64,000 nucleotides of DNA from Amia ocellicauda (Eukaryota; Chordata; Actinopteri; Amiiformes; Amiidae). The first letter of the stretch is position 1. The number at the start of each line of letters is the position of its first letter. The DNA is taken from contig NC_089863.1 of the NCBI RefSeq assembly GCF_036373705.1, forward strand, positions 4,051,444-4,115,443, given 5' to 3'. The translations under genes and the position numbers were made by a program. The notes beneath the pieces were generated by a model. It ran no database searches. It worked only from the letters and a program-made list of their open reading frames with translations, and was not told where the DNA came from. Shown here piece by piece: positions 50,300 to 63,400 of the stretch.

Positions 50300-52430
50300 G
50301 ACTATAAACCGATATGAGCACCGTCATGCATGAAGATGGTGAGCCAACTGCCCCTACAAAGGAAAGCAGGTCCACTATTAACAGAGGGAACCCCGATCCT
50401 GATGGACCAAGCATCGGAGTTAAACTCAAGACATTCTGCTTCATCACGATCATCGTCCAGATCATCAGTCAGCATAGCAGTTGCTAGAGCACATGCATTG
50501 TTTACCAAGAAAGAGAAAGCAAATAAACATGATAAAATGAGATCGGAGGTGAGTCATCAGCTAGACAATGCGAAACTGGACACAGACTTTGAGGTGCTTC
50601 ATCATGAAAAGGATGTAACTACTGCTCTTGCTCAAGCAGAGGTACTGGAGGCAGCCACTGCAGAGATTGAACAGGGTACGCCAAGAATGGTAAGCTGTCC
50701 CATCTCTCCACAGATCAAAGTTGAGCACACATGAAACTATGTTAGGGCACAAGCCATGGAACACTTCAATGAAAGGCCAAAATCAGACATGCAGGACTTA
50801 AATGAGTATGAGCCATCACTGCCAGCCTCAAACCCTCACCATGCAGCTGATGTTCAAGCTGTAGCTGAGAGTAAACAGTTCAACTACATTGATAGGCTGT
50901 CAGTCATGCGATTCAACACCGCAAAATGAAAGGAAGCTAGGTGTGTCAGATCCTGGTCTGTCTTCCTCCTGGCAGAGAGAACATTCAACAACATCACTTC
51001 ATCAGCCTGAGGCTTCAGGCATGTTGGACTTTGCAAGACACCTGGCACGCCGAGAGCTCGTGAATACAAGTCTGGTGCAGTTTGATGACCGTCCTGAGGC
51101 ATTTAGAGTATGGAGGTCGGCCTTCGTTGGTGCCATCCAACGGTTGGGCCTTACGGCTGGCAAAGAACTTGACCTACTCACTGAGTGGCTAGGCAGAGAA
51201 TCATCTGACCACGTGAAAAGGTTATGGACAGTTCATGTGAGTGACCCCAGTGCAGCATTAGACATGGCCTGGAAAAGGCTAGTTGAGTGTTATGACGCCT
51301 CAGAGATGCTCTTGAAAATGCTCTTTTTAATAAACTAGAGACCTTCCCTAGTAAGGACTATGTCAAGTTAAGAGAATTGGGAGACCTTTTAATGGAGCTG
51401 CAGGCTGCTAAAGAAGATGGCTACTTACCTGGCATGGCATACCTGGATACTGCCAGAGGTATTAACCCTATAGTGGAAAAGCTGCCCCACTATCTGCAAA
51501 AAGGTGGATCTCTCGTGGCATTCAATACGAGGAAGAACATTGATGCCTGCTTCCCTCCATTCTGGTATTTCCCTAGTTTCCCAGAAATGACCCCAGCTTC
51601 ACCATTTCCAGCAACAACCCACCAGAAGGTGAGAATCCCACAGCCAAACACAACATTCACAGAACGCCCATCTCTGTCCACAGAACAGAAGTTTCTACCC
51701 AGGCCTCTTCCAGCGCAGGTTCAGCTGTTAAGAAGAACGACCTCCGTAAACTATACCCTATTCACGGTTAACCGCATCCAATGAGAAGGTGTCGTGGCTT
51801 CAGGATGAAGTCCCTAAACTGTACCTGAAGGATCATGGCATCTGCTATAGGGGTTGTGCAACTTCCTCTCACCTTGCACGCAATTGCCAAGCCCCAGTAA
51901 AATGTACAGATTGTGACAGTGAAGATCACAGTACAACACTCCAACTCTAATTGAATGTAACGAAATACCAGACAATAGGTCTGAGATACCTACACTAGAG
52001 GTAGCTCAGAACCGTTCTCACCTGAAGTGTATCGCGTCAGAGATCCCAAAACTGGACATCCTGAGAGTTCACAAACCGAGACAACAGATAAATGGTCCTC
52101 ATGATGCTCCATTTGCTGGATTTAGGACGGGTGCTGGTAGGTGATGTGTGTTTAGGGAAGTCCCACAGACCTAGAGTCCAGAGCTTCAAGACAAATGTGC
52201 TAGAGAATGGCAGACCATCAATTTGTACTCCATGTCAAAGCCACTCAGTCTTCAAATGCACAGAGACAGACAACAAGCTTGCTCATTCCATTGAGGATGA
52301 TGTTTTCTTGGAGATCATGGACAAAGAGTTCTACCAGGACAAGAACTAAAGCTGGGTTGCCCAACTTCCCTTTAGGTGTCCGAGGCCTCCACTCCCCAAC
52401 AACACAGAGCAAGCACTCAGGTTTGGGAGG
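50300..52430 (+). mobile_element. BEL/Pao LTR-retrotransposon fossil (gag and start of pol)
   Basis: Recognisable gag-type sequence (blocks such as LARRELVNTSLVQFDDRPEA and LLTEWLGRESSDHVKR, then a Cys/His-rich part) is followed by a short part typical of the beginning of BEL/Pao pol. No reverse transcriptase or integrase region follows, and no paired LTRs are visible. The element is broken, with several interruptions and a large 3' loss, and looks old. Ends are approximate. Confidence 0.7.
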
Positions 52431-54483
52431 GTTACTTTTAAAAAGTATTCTGTTACAGAATAGTGATTACCTTGTTTTGAAAATAATCTGTAACATAATC
52501 TGAAGAACCCAGTCTGGATGCATAGATGGTTAATGTATTTATTTAACATGCCAGGCCTGGAAGGGGCCCGACATGGAAGCACTCTACCTCAGCAGAGACT
52601 TATGGAACAGCACAAGTGGACAGCCTTTCATGCAATGCATGACATGGTGGTCTGTGGGCAGGGGCACAGACAGGTTTCCCAAAGTGTTGTCTTGAGGTCA
52701 GGTTTCTGAATGTTTGTGGTGGTCTTCCTGAGCAGTGGGGGTCATCATGGAAGCAGGTGTTTTCCTGGTGTGGCATACAAACTGCACAATCTCACATTTC
52801 TTTAACAATGGACAATGAGGTAATCAATCACTATAATGTAGCATCTTCAGGAAACCCCAAACAAACTGGTATCTGTGGGCTATTGATCTGTTTGGGTGTT
52901 CCTATTATCATAATGAACAGAAGTCAAAGTGGAGAGGAGAATGTCCAGAGCATATCCTCTGGACAACTGCCTGTTGCTAGCTTGACAAATCTACTTTGCT
53001 CAGTCTGCATATTATTATTATTTCTAATATAAAACATAATACAGTTTATATAAAACATTAATAACGGCTCTACATAATCTAATACATTACTCAGTCAGTA
53101 ACAATCAGAATACTTTTTTTTCCTTTATTTAAAAACAATAGCAGCTGAGTGTGGCTCAGTCTCAGGGGTGGACCACAGGGCAAGGGAGTTAGGACCCTGG
53201 TGCAGTGTTTGTAGAGTTGGCGGACAAGACACAGTCGAGGTCACAAGCTATGGTCAATATCAAGGAGGTCGAGAGACAGGAATAGGACAGGGAGAACAAG
53301 GAACCGGGCTTGATGATGCAGGTAGAACTGATGACACTTCACCCAGAGTGAGCGCAGTGAGGGGTTTATAAAGGGAAGCAGAAATCAGAAAGGCAGGAGC
53401 AGGACCAATGAGAGCAGAGGAAAGGAACAGAAGTGCACAAGGGTGTGGAGGAATGTTAATTGAAAGATTGAAGGAAAACAGTGAAGGGAGAAGAAAAGAC
53501 AAGGGAACATTGGTGGCCACTAGTGAGGAAAGAGAGTAAGGGCTTGGAACCATGACAAAGTGAAACAAAATGTTCTACACATTCTAATATGGATGACGGA
53601 ATGTAATTGTTTATTTGATTATTCCACAGTTGAAACAATTAAAATGGTAATTAAGATTTGCTTCAGTTTAATTCTCATGCATATTTATACTTTGCATTCT
53701 GTAGTAGTGTATGAAATGCTTTTTGTGGCACTTATAAGGCAATTTTGTTACACTTCTCTCTGACTTTCTGTAATTTTACATTTTGGTGTTTTAATGTGCC
53801 TACATGAAATGTCTGATTGATTGGTACAGCTATTCTGGACAGACATTTGGCAGTATAACCTGCATTCTTTCAAATGTATAATTAATGAATAACACAGATA
53901 TTCAAACACAATATGTAATTATTAATAGTTAACGTTGATCGAAAACATGCTTTCTATGGCACTTAAGATCGTCTATTTGTCGCACGTCTCTCTTCTACTT
54001 GAAATGTATTCTTGTCAGTGTTGCATAGGAAAATGCTTTCTGTTCAACTTGTATTTGTTGCAGTTCTCTGTTGTGCTTTATGTAATAATACATTGTGTGT
54101 CATTTTCATGTGCCATTGATTGGTATCTGGCCCCCATGAGGTCTCACTTGAGCAAATCCGGCCCACTACCTAATATGAGTCTGACACCCCTGCTCTAAAA
54201 CATCCTGTTGATTTTCTGTTCATAATCGACTGCCCTGTCAATTCTATCCTCTCACTCACTCTCTCCCTTCTCATCTCAACATAACTATCCTTCTGTACAT
54301 TGTTAATGCCCCAACGATATATAACCTTCCTGATTGGTTGTTGTAGTCTTTACAGACGCAAGTCATCTATTAATATCCAAAAAAAGGCTTGACATTGGTG
54401 ATCACTATCATCTTACACATCACCATTCATGTCTGATCGAGCTGCAGCACTGCCGGAGCGGAAGGGTTAAACGCGCAACCGGT
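52431..54483. other. Repeat-derived spacer without a recognisable gene
   Basis: AT-rich DNA with only short chance frames. Near 54120-54195 the segment ctggcccccatgaggtctca leading to gagtctgacacccctgctc resembles the end of a hAT-type element; no matching opposite end was found. Confidence 0.45.
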
Positions 54484-54489
54484 ACTCAG

Positions 54490-54640
54490 TTCATAAGAGA
54501 ACATAAGAACATAAGAAAGTTTACAAACGAGAGGAGGCCATTCGACCCATCGTGCTCGTTTGGTGTTCATTAATATCTAAGTGATCCAAGGATCCTATCC
54601 AGTCTATTTTTAAATGTTCCCAGAACAGTACTGGAAAAAG
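54490..54640 (+). repeat. Dispersed repeat 'acataagaaagtttacaaac'
   Basis: The segment with agaacataagaaagtttaca and gaggaggccattcgacccat is, from memory, a very common interspersed sequence in several non-teleost ray-finned fishes. It precedes the LINE. Confidence 0.5.
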
Positions 54641-55081
54641 GACGAGCGGACAAATCCCGGACATTTTTAAATCATTAAGAAATCCGACCGGACAGTGATT
54701 AAAGGATTGAAAAATCAGGTAAAAACTGGATGTACGGTAACCCTAAACTAGTGTAGCTTAGCTATCACCGTTCGTCAAATTGTCAATGTCTTAGCAGAAA
54801 TAAAATTCAGCATGGCAAGAGTACTTACCGCGAACTGTCTTGTCTTGGAACTTACCTGTAGTGTGGTGGAGAACAGAGCAGAGCACAACAGCAAGTGTGT
54901 TTCATTCAGAAGTGCTCTCTCTCGCCTGGATTCCTGCCGGGCGGTATACACAAAAAATGGCAAAATAAATAACATAAACTTTGGCAACGCGCACCACAAT
55001 GTCCAGAATAATGACACAGGAAACTGACTATGAATTAAACAATTATTTGTATTGGCTTGTATTTACTGTTTGTCGTGCAGC

Positions 55082-55909
55082 ATGTTTACCTTGTTTAGAT
55101 CCGCCGACCAAAATGATCATTTTACTTGCACAAAATGCGTAGTTCATAAGGAGTTGGCGGAACGAGTACGCGTGTTGGAGGAGCACGTAGATACTCTTAG
55201 AAAAATAAAAGAGGCCGAGAATTGGCTTGACTCGGTCTGTAGAAACACGGATTCGACCTCTGTAGTCAGCGACAGGCCCACACCGGCGGCTGCGCAGTCA
55301 CAGCAGGATCGCTGGGTCTCGGTAAAGAGAGGCTCTAGAAGCACGAAATCCAGAGCTAGAGCTCCGGCGCACCAGTCTCCCATTTGGACCGCGAACAGGT
55401 TTGAACCCCTCGGCGGCGTGTCTGCTGAGAAGGTGCTCATTATTGGAGACTCCATAGTTAGAAATATAAAGATTGTGTCACCAGCAGTAGAAGTAAAATG
55501 CCTTCCGGGAGCCAGAGTCTCTGACATCGAAGCTAAATTGGACGAATTGCCAGGCGGCGAAGTTTCTACTCTGGTTATTCACGCTGGCACTAACGATATT
55601 AGACATAGACAATTAGAGATTTTAAAAAGAAATTTAACATCGCTATGCAAAACAACGAAAAAACGATGTCAGAATATAATTGTCTCTGGCCCGCTACCAA
55701 CATTACACAGAGGGGATGAGGCCTTCAGCAGGCTGTCCTCTCTAAATAGCTGGTTGACAAGCTGGTGTGCATCAAATAATTTCGTTTTTGTGAACAATTG
55801 GGATTGTTTTTGGGAAAGGCCTGGCTTATACAGAAGAGATGGGCTCCATCCGAGCTGGAGAGGAGCGCTAATGTTATCTAATAATATAGCTAGTTGTTTA
55901 AAAACGTGA
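55082..55909 (+). CDS. LINE ORF1 with SGNH esterase domain
   Basis: From ATG 55082 the frame has 275 residues. The N terminus carries a Cys pair (FTCTKC) followed by a predicted coiled coil (VHKELAERVRVLEEHVDTLR). The esterase domain covers about 125-270: block I GDSIVRN with the catalytic Ser, the GTND block, and block V DGLHPS with the catalytic Asp/His pair. The role of the esterase in retrotransposition is not settled; membrane or lipid interaction has been proposed. The frame is uninterrupted, unlike ORF2 downstream. Confidence 0.85.
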   Translation: MFTLFRSADQNDHFTCTKCVVHKELAERVRVLEEHVDTLRKIKEAENWLDSVCRNTDSTSVVSDRPTPAAAQSQQDRWVSVKRGSRSTKSRARAPAHQSPIWTANRFEPLGGVSAEKVLIIGDSIVRNIKIVSPAVEVKCLPGARVSDIEAKLDELPGGEVSTLVIHAGTNDIRHRQLEILKRNLTSLCKTTKKRCQNIIVSGPLPTLHRGDEAFSRLSSLNSWLTSWCASNNFVFVNNWDCFWERPGLYRRDGLHPSWRGALMLSNNIASCLKT

Positions 55910-56179
55910 CTCCTCAGAGCACCGGTCAGGCTGCAGGCTCGCAGTCCTACACTGCAGTCTGCCTGTAACTCCCAGCACAGCCTGACCCCGATCCTAGATC
56001 CCTGCCTGGGGGCATCCAATAAACTACATAGTCCTGAGATTAAATCTTATACAAACAAAATGAATAGTTATCCTATTAAAACAGTAATTTGTCATAGGCT
56101 TGGATGTATTCCTTCCTCTCGGGGCCCTCGTTTCTACAATCTAATAAAAGTTAAAACTACAAGACAGAAATTACCTGCT

Positions 56180-58983
56180 CACATTACTTCTCCCATGTAT
56201 AAGCTTGCTGTCTTAAACATCCGCTCACTACCTAGCAAAGCAGCCTTAATAAATGACACCATAACTGACGCACACATAGATGTGCTCACCTTGACTGAGA
56301 CCTGGTTAAGACCAGACGACACTATTCCATTAGTAGAAGCCTCCCCTAATGACTACTCTTACTGCCAGAAGGCCCGTACAACAGGCCGTGGGGGGGGGGG
56401 GGGGCACCATCTACCGCACAGACCTGCGTCTGTCTACTAAGACATTAGACAGCTTCCCATCTTTTGAAATTCACCAGGTAGAATTTAGGCTTAATCCACC
56501 TCTTCAGCTTATAGCTATTTATAGGCCACCAGGCCCCTATTCCTTTTTGATGACCGAATTTAGCAATCTCTTATCTGACTTAGCCATACATTATGATAAA
56601 CTCATTATTTTGGGGGACTTTAACATACATATTGACATTAAAGACGACCCCCTCACTGTTAGTTTCTTGTCCCTATTGGAGTCTGTAGGCTTCACTCAGC
56701 ATGTGTCAGGACCCACACATTGTCACAATCACACACTAGATCTAGTTATAACCCGTGGGGTACAGATTAACAACCTAATAATATCACCCCAAAACCAGAT
56801 GATTTCCGACCACTGCCTTATTACATTTGAGCTGCCTGGAGTAGAATTAGTCACACAGGAGAGGAATATAGAAACTCGCTGCCTAAATCCCACTACTATT
56901 CATAATTTCACTACCCTGTTGCCAAATGCTAGCTTTATCAAAACAGGATCTGCAGATGAATTATTAAATAATTTCAACAATACACTAAGCACTGCTTTAG
57001 ATACAGTAGCCCCATTAAGGACACCAACAAATTAAACCAACAAAACACTCACCATGGTTTGACGAACACACTCGCTCACTTAAAACAGAATGCCGTAGAT
57101 GTGAGCGTAAATGGAGAGAAACAAAACTAGAGGTCTTCACATGGCATGGAATGACAGTATAATAAGATACAAGCAGCCCTGTCCTCTGCTAGGTCTGCCT
57201 ACTACTCCAATTTAATAGAGACGCATAAGAATAACCCGCGTTTTCTTTCAATACAATAGCGACACTTACTAACCAGCAGGTGAAGCCTTCAGAGGTTATC
57301 CCCACAATTTCACCTGAAGTGACTTCATGGATCATTTCAATAGCAAAGTTAACAGCATTAGAAAACAGATAGAACAGGAAACATACACAGATACTATAGC
57401 CGACACATGCAGTCCTTCACAGCCCCTGCCTACCTTGGACTCGTTTAACGTAGTAAATCACCAGGAATTGGTCTCCTTATTTACTAAAATGAAAACAACA
57501 ACCTGCGCACTAGACCCACTAAACTGCTAAAACAATCTCTGCCATTAATTATTCACAGAATACACAATATTATTAATGTCTCTTTATCCTCGGGATCTGT
57601 TCCTGATTCATTTAAAATAGCTGTAATTAAACCACTTCTTAAGAAACCCAGTGCCGACCCTAACCGTCTTAAACACTATCGACCTATCTCAAACCTTCCC
57701 TTCCTTTCTAAGGTTCTAGAGAAAGTAGTTGCAAACCAACTGCCAGCTTTTTTAACCGATAATCATCTTTATGAGGAATTTCAATCTGGCTTCTGTTCCG
57801 GCCAGAGTACAGAAACGGCCCTGTTAAAAGTATTGAATGACGTGTTTCAGTCCTCCGATGTAGGGCACACCAGTGTTATTATTCTATTAGACTTAAGTGT
57901 GGCTTTTGACACAATCGGCCACAACATCTTGTTACACCGCTTAGAAAACCGTATTGGCCTGTCTCGCAATGTGCTTTCATGGTTTAAATCATATCTGTCA
58001 AACAGACTCCAATATGTACAGATTAACGAGAACCACTCAAATTTACCTGAGGTTAAGTACGGAGTCCCACAGGGCTCAGTCCTCGGACCTATACTTTTTT
58101 CATTATACATGCTCCCTTTAGGTGATATCATTCGACGACATAATATTAACTTTCACAGTTACGCAGACGACACACAATTATATCTGTCAGTAAATCCTAA
58201 CAACACCATAGACCTAAAAAAACTAATGTGCTGTCTGTCTGAGATTAAAACATGGATGACAACATTTTTTCTTATGCTTAATTCTGACAAAACAGAAGTC
58301 ATAATTTTAGGAGACAAAAAACGAACTGTTCATCATGCACTAACAAAACTGACTAATGATAACTTTAATTTCTCCCCTAGGGAGATGGCATGAAACCTGG
58401 GTGTCATCTGTGATCATAATCTATCTATTGAATCACACATTCAGAATGTGTTGAGATCTTCCTTCCTCCAGCTTAGAAACATTGCTAGACTAAGACAATT
58501 CCTCTCGTTACAGGACACTGAGAAATTGATACATGCATTTGTTACATCTAGATTGGATTACTGCAATGCCATTCTGTCAGGCAGCACAAACAGAGCTATT
58601 TCTGCACTTCAGTCCAAAATGCTGCTGCAAGAATCCTAACAACAACAAAAAAACATGAACACATCACTCCACTGCCCGTGCACTACAGGATAGACTTTAA
58701 AGTGCTCTTATTAACATTTAAAGCACTAAAGGGACTGGCACCTCCCTTCCTAAAAGATCTCCTTATTGAATACACTCCAGGTCGGCCATTAAGATCACAG
58801 GAAGCCGGTTACTTAGCACTCCCTAAAATACACAAGAAAAGCGCAGGTGGTAGAGCATTCAGTTATAGGGCCCCGAAGCTGTGGAACGATCTTCCAGCCA
58901 ATGTAAGAGATGCCCCCTCTGTCTTAGCCTTTAAATCACGGCTGAAGACTCATCTGTTTTGTCTCTGTGTTTCTAGCCCATAG
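56180..58983 (+). pseudogene. LINE ORF2 (endonuclease-reverse transcriptase), interrupted
   Basis: Conserved pieces appear in different frames: endonuclease start (LAVLNIRSLPSK, LTETWL) to 56390, its remainder (IILGDFNIHID, SDHCLITFELP) to 57035, reverse transcriptase (YRPISNLPFLSKVLEKVV, LLDLSVAFDTIGHNILLHRL, YGVPQGSVLGPILFSLYM, SYADDTQLYLS) to 58393, and the C-terminal part (RLDYCNAILSG, LWNDLPANVRDAPS) to 58983. The first frame change coincides with a run of 13 G at 56390-56402. A stop at 57033-57035 and others follow. This copy cannot make a functional ORF2 protein as written. Confidence 0.88.
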
Positions 58984-59718
58984 TGCCGCCGGTGTGCCAT
59001 GGACATGCAATTGCACAACTGTCTTTGGAAATGTCCTGCACTGCATGACCAGTATCTGAGCACGACGGCCCTCTTTTCTTCCAGCAACAGCCTCCTCTGA
59101 GGGTCCAACGAGGCATCTCGTCCCCCACCATGGAAGTCTGATGAGGCACAACCCATCCCAGAAGCACCTCACCACGGAGGGTCAACGGGGCATTCACATC
59201 CATGGTTTGACGAGCCATCGCAACCCAAAGCCTGTTGATGGTCCAAACCCTCCACCCCCGATGGCCAGCGAGAGGCCTCCTCCAGAAGGAAGAGCACAGC
59301 CAGCAGCACCGACAAAGAACTTTCTGATCTCCTTGCTGCTGTAATAACTATACTGCCTGGAGGGGAGGCAACCATTAGGCCTAGGCCCTAAGCCGTGGCC
59401 CCCCAGATATTTACTTTCTCCTGATTGAATCCCCGTTAGATAGCACTTCATAGCATTGAATCATGCTTCTTGCATTATTGATTGATGTTCCTCCCTTTCC
59501 CGTAACCCTTGACTGTACCTTACATCTTGACGGACTTAGTTTTACTTTCCAGGATGTATGTCCACACTTACTGTACTTAACTGTATAAATTGGAAGTTGT
59601 AAAATGTATTATATCTTGAATTGCTTTGTTTAATGCAAATTTTAATTTGTAATGTTTGTCTTGTACTTAACTGTATTCTTGCACTTTGTATGGCACTGGA
59701 TAAGGGCGTCTGCCATGA

Positions 59719-59757
<39 letters not shown>
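59719..59757. repeat. (AAT)n tail of the L2-type LINE
   Basis: A run of taa/aat repeats directly after tctgccatgaaa, the usual terminal microsatellite of such LINEs. Confidence 0.9.
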
Positions 59758-59824
59758 CGTCCTGATGCAATAAATGATGCTGGGAATACCTTACAATGAA
59801 CTACAAACAAGTCCAATGCAGATA

Positions 59825-60402
59825 TTTAGGACCAAGCTGGTTAAAATAAATATTACATACAGTGTAATACTCAGTGTAGTACTCAGTGTAATTGATACAA
59901 AGTTTGTCATTTCAGGCCTCACCAGCTCTTGCTACAATACCTTTAGTTTAAAGAACAAAGGCAATATATGACAATAGAGAGCTAACCATTCTTATACAGC
60001 AAACTGTCAATGTTACATTCTATTACTAAGCATGCACAGGTAAATTGCACATGTGAAAGTATTATATTGGGTAAACACACAGCCTGCGGAATTCAGCTGC
60101 GGAAATGGTTGCATTCTGGTAGTGCAGATCTCTGCAGTTCTGCGCAGATCTGCACAATCCCACTGATCAACAACAGAAACAAGCCAGTTAGAATCCAGCT
60201 GATGGAAACTGAACTGAATGAATCTGGAGGGAGACAAAACGAGGACAATAGCGTGTGAGAATGCCAAGCGGGAAGCTGATTGGCTGGCTGATTAGAACTC
60301 CCTTCCTGGCAACCAATCAGCTAATGAATAAGACACATGGTAAGTACATAAACCATGACTGGTGGGTTCAGGGTTTATCCCTCTCTGTGAGTGTGGTTAG
60401 TG
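59825..60402 (+). promoter_or_regulatory. Upstream region and promoter of ZP copy B
   Basis: Matches 42663-43306 before copy A, minus about 80 bp near 60085. The CCAAT box (60310-60319), the E-box CACATG (60334-60339) and the AT-rich acataaacc are all retained. The start of the match defines the left border of the duplicated unit. Confidence 0.55.
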
Positions 60403-63400
60403 ATGGCATTGAGAAGGGTGCAGAGGGAGAAGCTAGTCTTCTTGGTTGTGTGGCTGCTGGGTGGGTTAGTGAACACTCAGTTGCCTGATGTTGATGTAGA
60501 TGGAAGTGATTGGGATGGTGTTGGCCATGAGGTATATGATTCCAAGGCTGGATTGCCTGCAGAAGTGGCTGGAGAGGGTGGCTATGATTACGGTAGCCCT
60601 GATGATGGCTTCTGGAATGTGCAAGATGGGGAAGAGGATGAAGAGCTGTCTAGATCTTCCTTTCACCACATGCATGTCTTCCCAGAAGACGTGGAGCCTG
60701 ACTCTGATCCCTATACCCTGTCTGAAGGTCATGGTGAGTCTATGGCTTCTATTGCTGCTTGGCTTCCTGTCTGAAAGGGGGAGGGTCATCTGGGACTGAA
60801 GGAGGGGTTTGGAGGTTGGTTGGTTGATCCAAATGGGGGAGGGGGTTGGAGTCTAATTGACATCACATGTGACTCATTTGGCTCCTGTAGGGTTTATGTC
60901 CACTAACCCTGAGGACTGGAGCTGCCAAGTGTTGGCTGAGACCAAGGCAGCCATTTCTCTGGTGCCATGTACTTGTGGACAGTCCCTAATATAGCCCCAT
61001 AAGCACTGGAGCTGTGGTGTAGCTACTGTGACCCATTGGAGGCATTGGGCCCTGTTTGTCCCAGCCTGCTGGACACTGTTCTACCCTATCACTCTCTTGC
61101 AGATGAGCTGGAGGAGATTGAGGAAGAGCTGGAGGACATGGAGGAAGAGCTGGAATCCTGGGAGGAGGAGATGGTGGAGGTGGAACAGCCAGTCAAGCAG
61201 GAGGAGCCAGTAGACGGGGAGGAATCCTCGGAGGAGGAGATGGTGGAGGTGGAACAGCCAGTCAAGCAGGAGGAGCCAGTAGACGGGGAGGAATCCTCGG
61301 AGGAGGAGATGGTGGAGGTGGAACAGCCAGTCAAGCAGGAGGAGCCTGTAGACTGGGAGGAATCCTCGGAGGAGGAAGAGCCAGCAGCCGGGGGGCGGCC
61401 GGTGAAGCCCCGGCCTACAGCAGCCGGGGGGCGGCCGGTGAAGCCCCGGCCTACAGCAGCCGGGGGGCGGCCGGTGAAGCCCCGGCCTACAGCAGCCGGG
61501 GGGCGGCCGGTGAAGCCCCGGCCTACAGCAGCCGGGGGGCGGCCGGTGAAGCCCCGGCCTACAGCAGCCGGGGGGCGGCCGGTGAAGCCCCGGCCTACAG
61601 CAGCCGGGGGGCGGCCGGTGAAGCCCCGGCCTACAGCAGCCGGGGGGCGGCCGGTGAAGCCCCGGCCTACAGCAGCCGGGGGGCGGCCGGTGAAGCCCCG
61701 GCCTACAGCAGCCGGGGGGCGGCCGGTGAAGCCCCGGCCTACAGCAGCCGGGGGGCGGCCGGTGAAGCCCCGGCCTACAGCAGCCGGGGGGCGGCCGGTG
61801 AAGCCCCGGCCTACAGCCAATGCACCGAGGACTGACTGTGGTGATGGCAGCATGCAGATCTACCTGCCCCTCGGGAGCTACAGTCGGGTGTTCCTGCAGA
61901 GAGGTGAGGAGGGGATGGATTGATCACTTTGTTGCACACTAGGCTTGGGCTTCTCCAGACCCTGAGGTTCACGGCAGCAATTCCTCCACTTTTCCTCTAT
62001 GGACGGTATGGTGGTTATTGCTGGTCGCTCTCCAGACTTCTTTGGTACTTGACCGCTTGCTGCACTGCACTTCCCGCCAGTTGACTTGAGCCTTGGGAGT
62101 GCTATGGCTTCCAGCTAAGCTGTCACTTGACTGAACCCATAACTGGAATGTCTTTAGAACCCTTTCCTCTGGTCCTGGTTGCAGAGCTGTGACTACTGGC
62201 TCCGACTCTGTGCTGTTGCCCTGACTGTCATGACCATAGCGCCTTGCTGCTTTTGTAGCTCTGTGCTGTGGCTGTAACCTTTCAGTGGTGGGGGGGGGGA
62301 CTCATGCTGACCCTTTGCTCTTTCAGCCAAGATGACTCTGCTGCCGGTGCTGGAGCTACCCAGGACCTGTCAGCACAGGGTGAGGAGGCGCCAAGGGGAA
62401 GTGGTGCTCATTGCCTCCTTCCGTGGCTGCTACGTGTGGAAATTGGTGAGCAGTGGCGTGGGAGTGCGGTAGGGGTTCTGGAGTGGGGGATTTGAACTTG
62501 AAGGAGCTGGCTTTCTATACTCCCTGTATTCCTGGAGTTCAAATGGTGCTGCTTGGCTCTACTCTCCTGAAGCTCAAGACTTGACCCTCTGGGTGCTGAT
62601 CCTTCAGCTGGACACCAAATGGGGTGAAACTGAAGCTGTGTGGCCTATGAAGTCTATAAATGGTGCAACTCTTGCCCCCTGTGCCCCTGCAGGAGAAGGC
62701 TGGCAGGCCGTATGCTGCCCTGACTCTACGCTACTATGACCTCCACCTGAAGATGTCCCAGGTTGCCACTGTGTCCTGCCCACTGACCACCACCACCCCC
62801 CTCCCCTCAGCCCAGCCACCCAAGGGCTTGTCCATCTCCTGCAGTGAAGTCTGCATGACTGTCCACCTGCCCACTGGGCCCTTGTCTGCGGTCCACATCC
62901 TGAGTAAGAGGGACTGGATGTCTGTAATGTTATAGCTGGGTGTGTCTAACGTGGGATGGGTGGGTTGGGGGTGGATGTCTATTAATAGCATTTATATTGA
63001 TAATGATGTAGCTGGGGCAGAGGGGCTATAATTGATGCTAGAGCTGAGGGCTGTCTGTAACAGGTGTGCTTTGCTTTTATCCCTCCCCCTCATTTCCAGA
63101 CTCCTCCAATGCACTGGTCCCAGTGCTGCAGATGCCCAAGTCCTGTGGCTACTCCCTGGTCCGTGGTCAAGGCGAGAACATGCTGACCATCCTCTACACG
63201 GCCTGTGATGTCCGGATTGTGGTGAGACGCCCCTCCCCCAGCCTAATTTTGTTCTGCCTCCTCTCTTGGCCTAAATCCTGGAATCTATGGTTAATAGAAC
63301 ATGCATTATGGAACTGGATGCTTGGATTCAGTTGCCTTTTAGTTGACTTGCCAATTTGTTGCTCACTGTTAATATGGTCCTGAATCCTGCTGTCCCTATT

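Larger units (their letters stand above)
54750..59757 (+). mobile_element. L2/CR1-group LINE with esterase ORF1, degraded
   Basis: A nearly full-length two-ORF LINE: ORF1 with an SGNH-type esterase (55082-55909), ORF2 endonuclease (from about 56200), reverse transcriptase (about 57650-58390) and the C-terminal part to 58983. A 3' region follows, ending in ctggataagggcgtctgcca and an (AAT)n run (59719-59757). ORF1 is whole, while ORF2 is interrupted several times. The 5' end is uncertain. An esterase-bearing ORF1 is known from the CR1/L2 groups; L2 is favoured by the tail. Confidence 0.85.

Noticed and set aside
54120-54195. Complete hAT element ending at cacccctg
   Set aside because: Only one end-like motif is present; no matching opposite end or transposase was found nearby.
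61384-61815. CRISPR-like regular array of 36-bp repeats
   Set aside because: Units are head-to-tail without spacers, are in frame inside a ZP exon and occur in a vertebrate locus, so this is a coding minisatellite.
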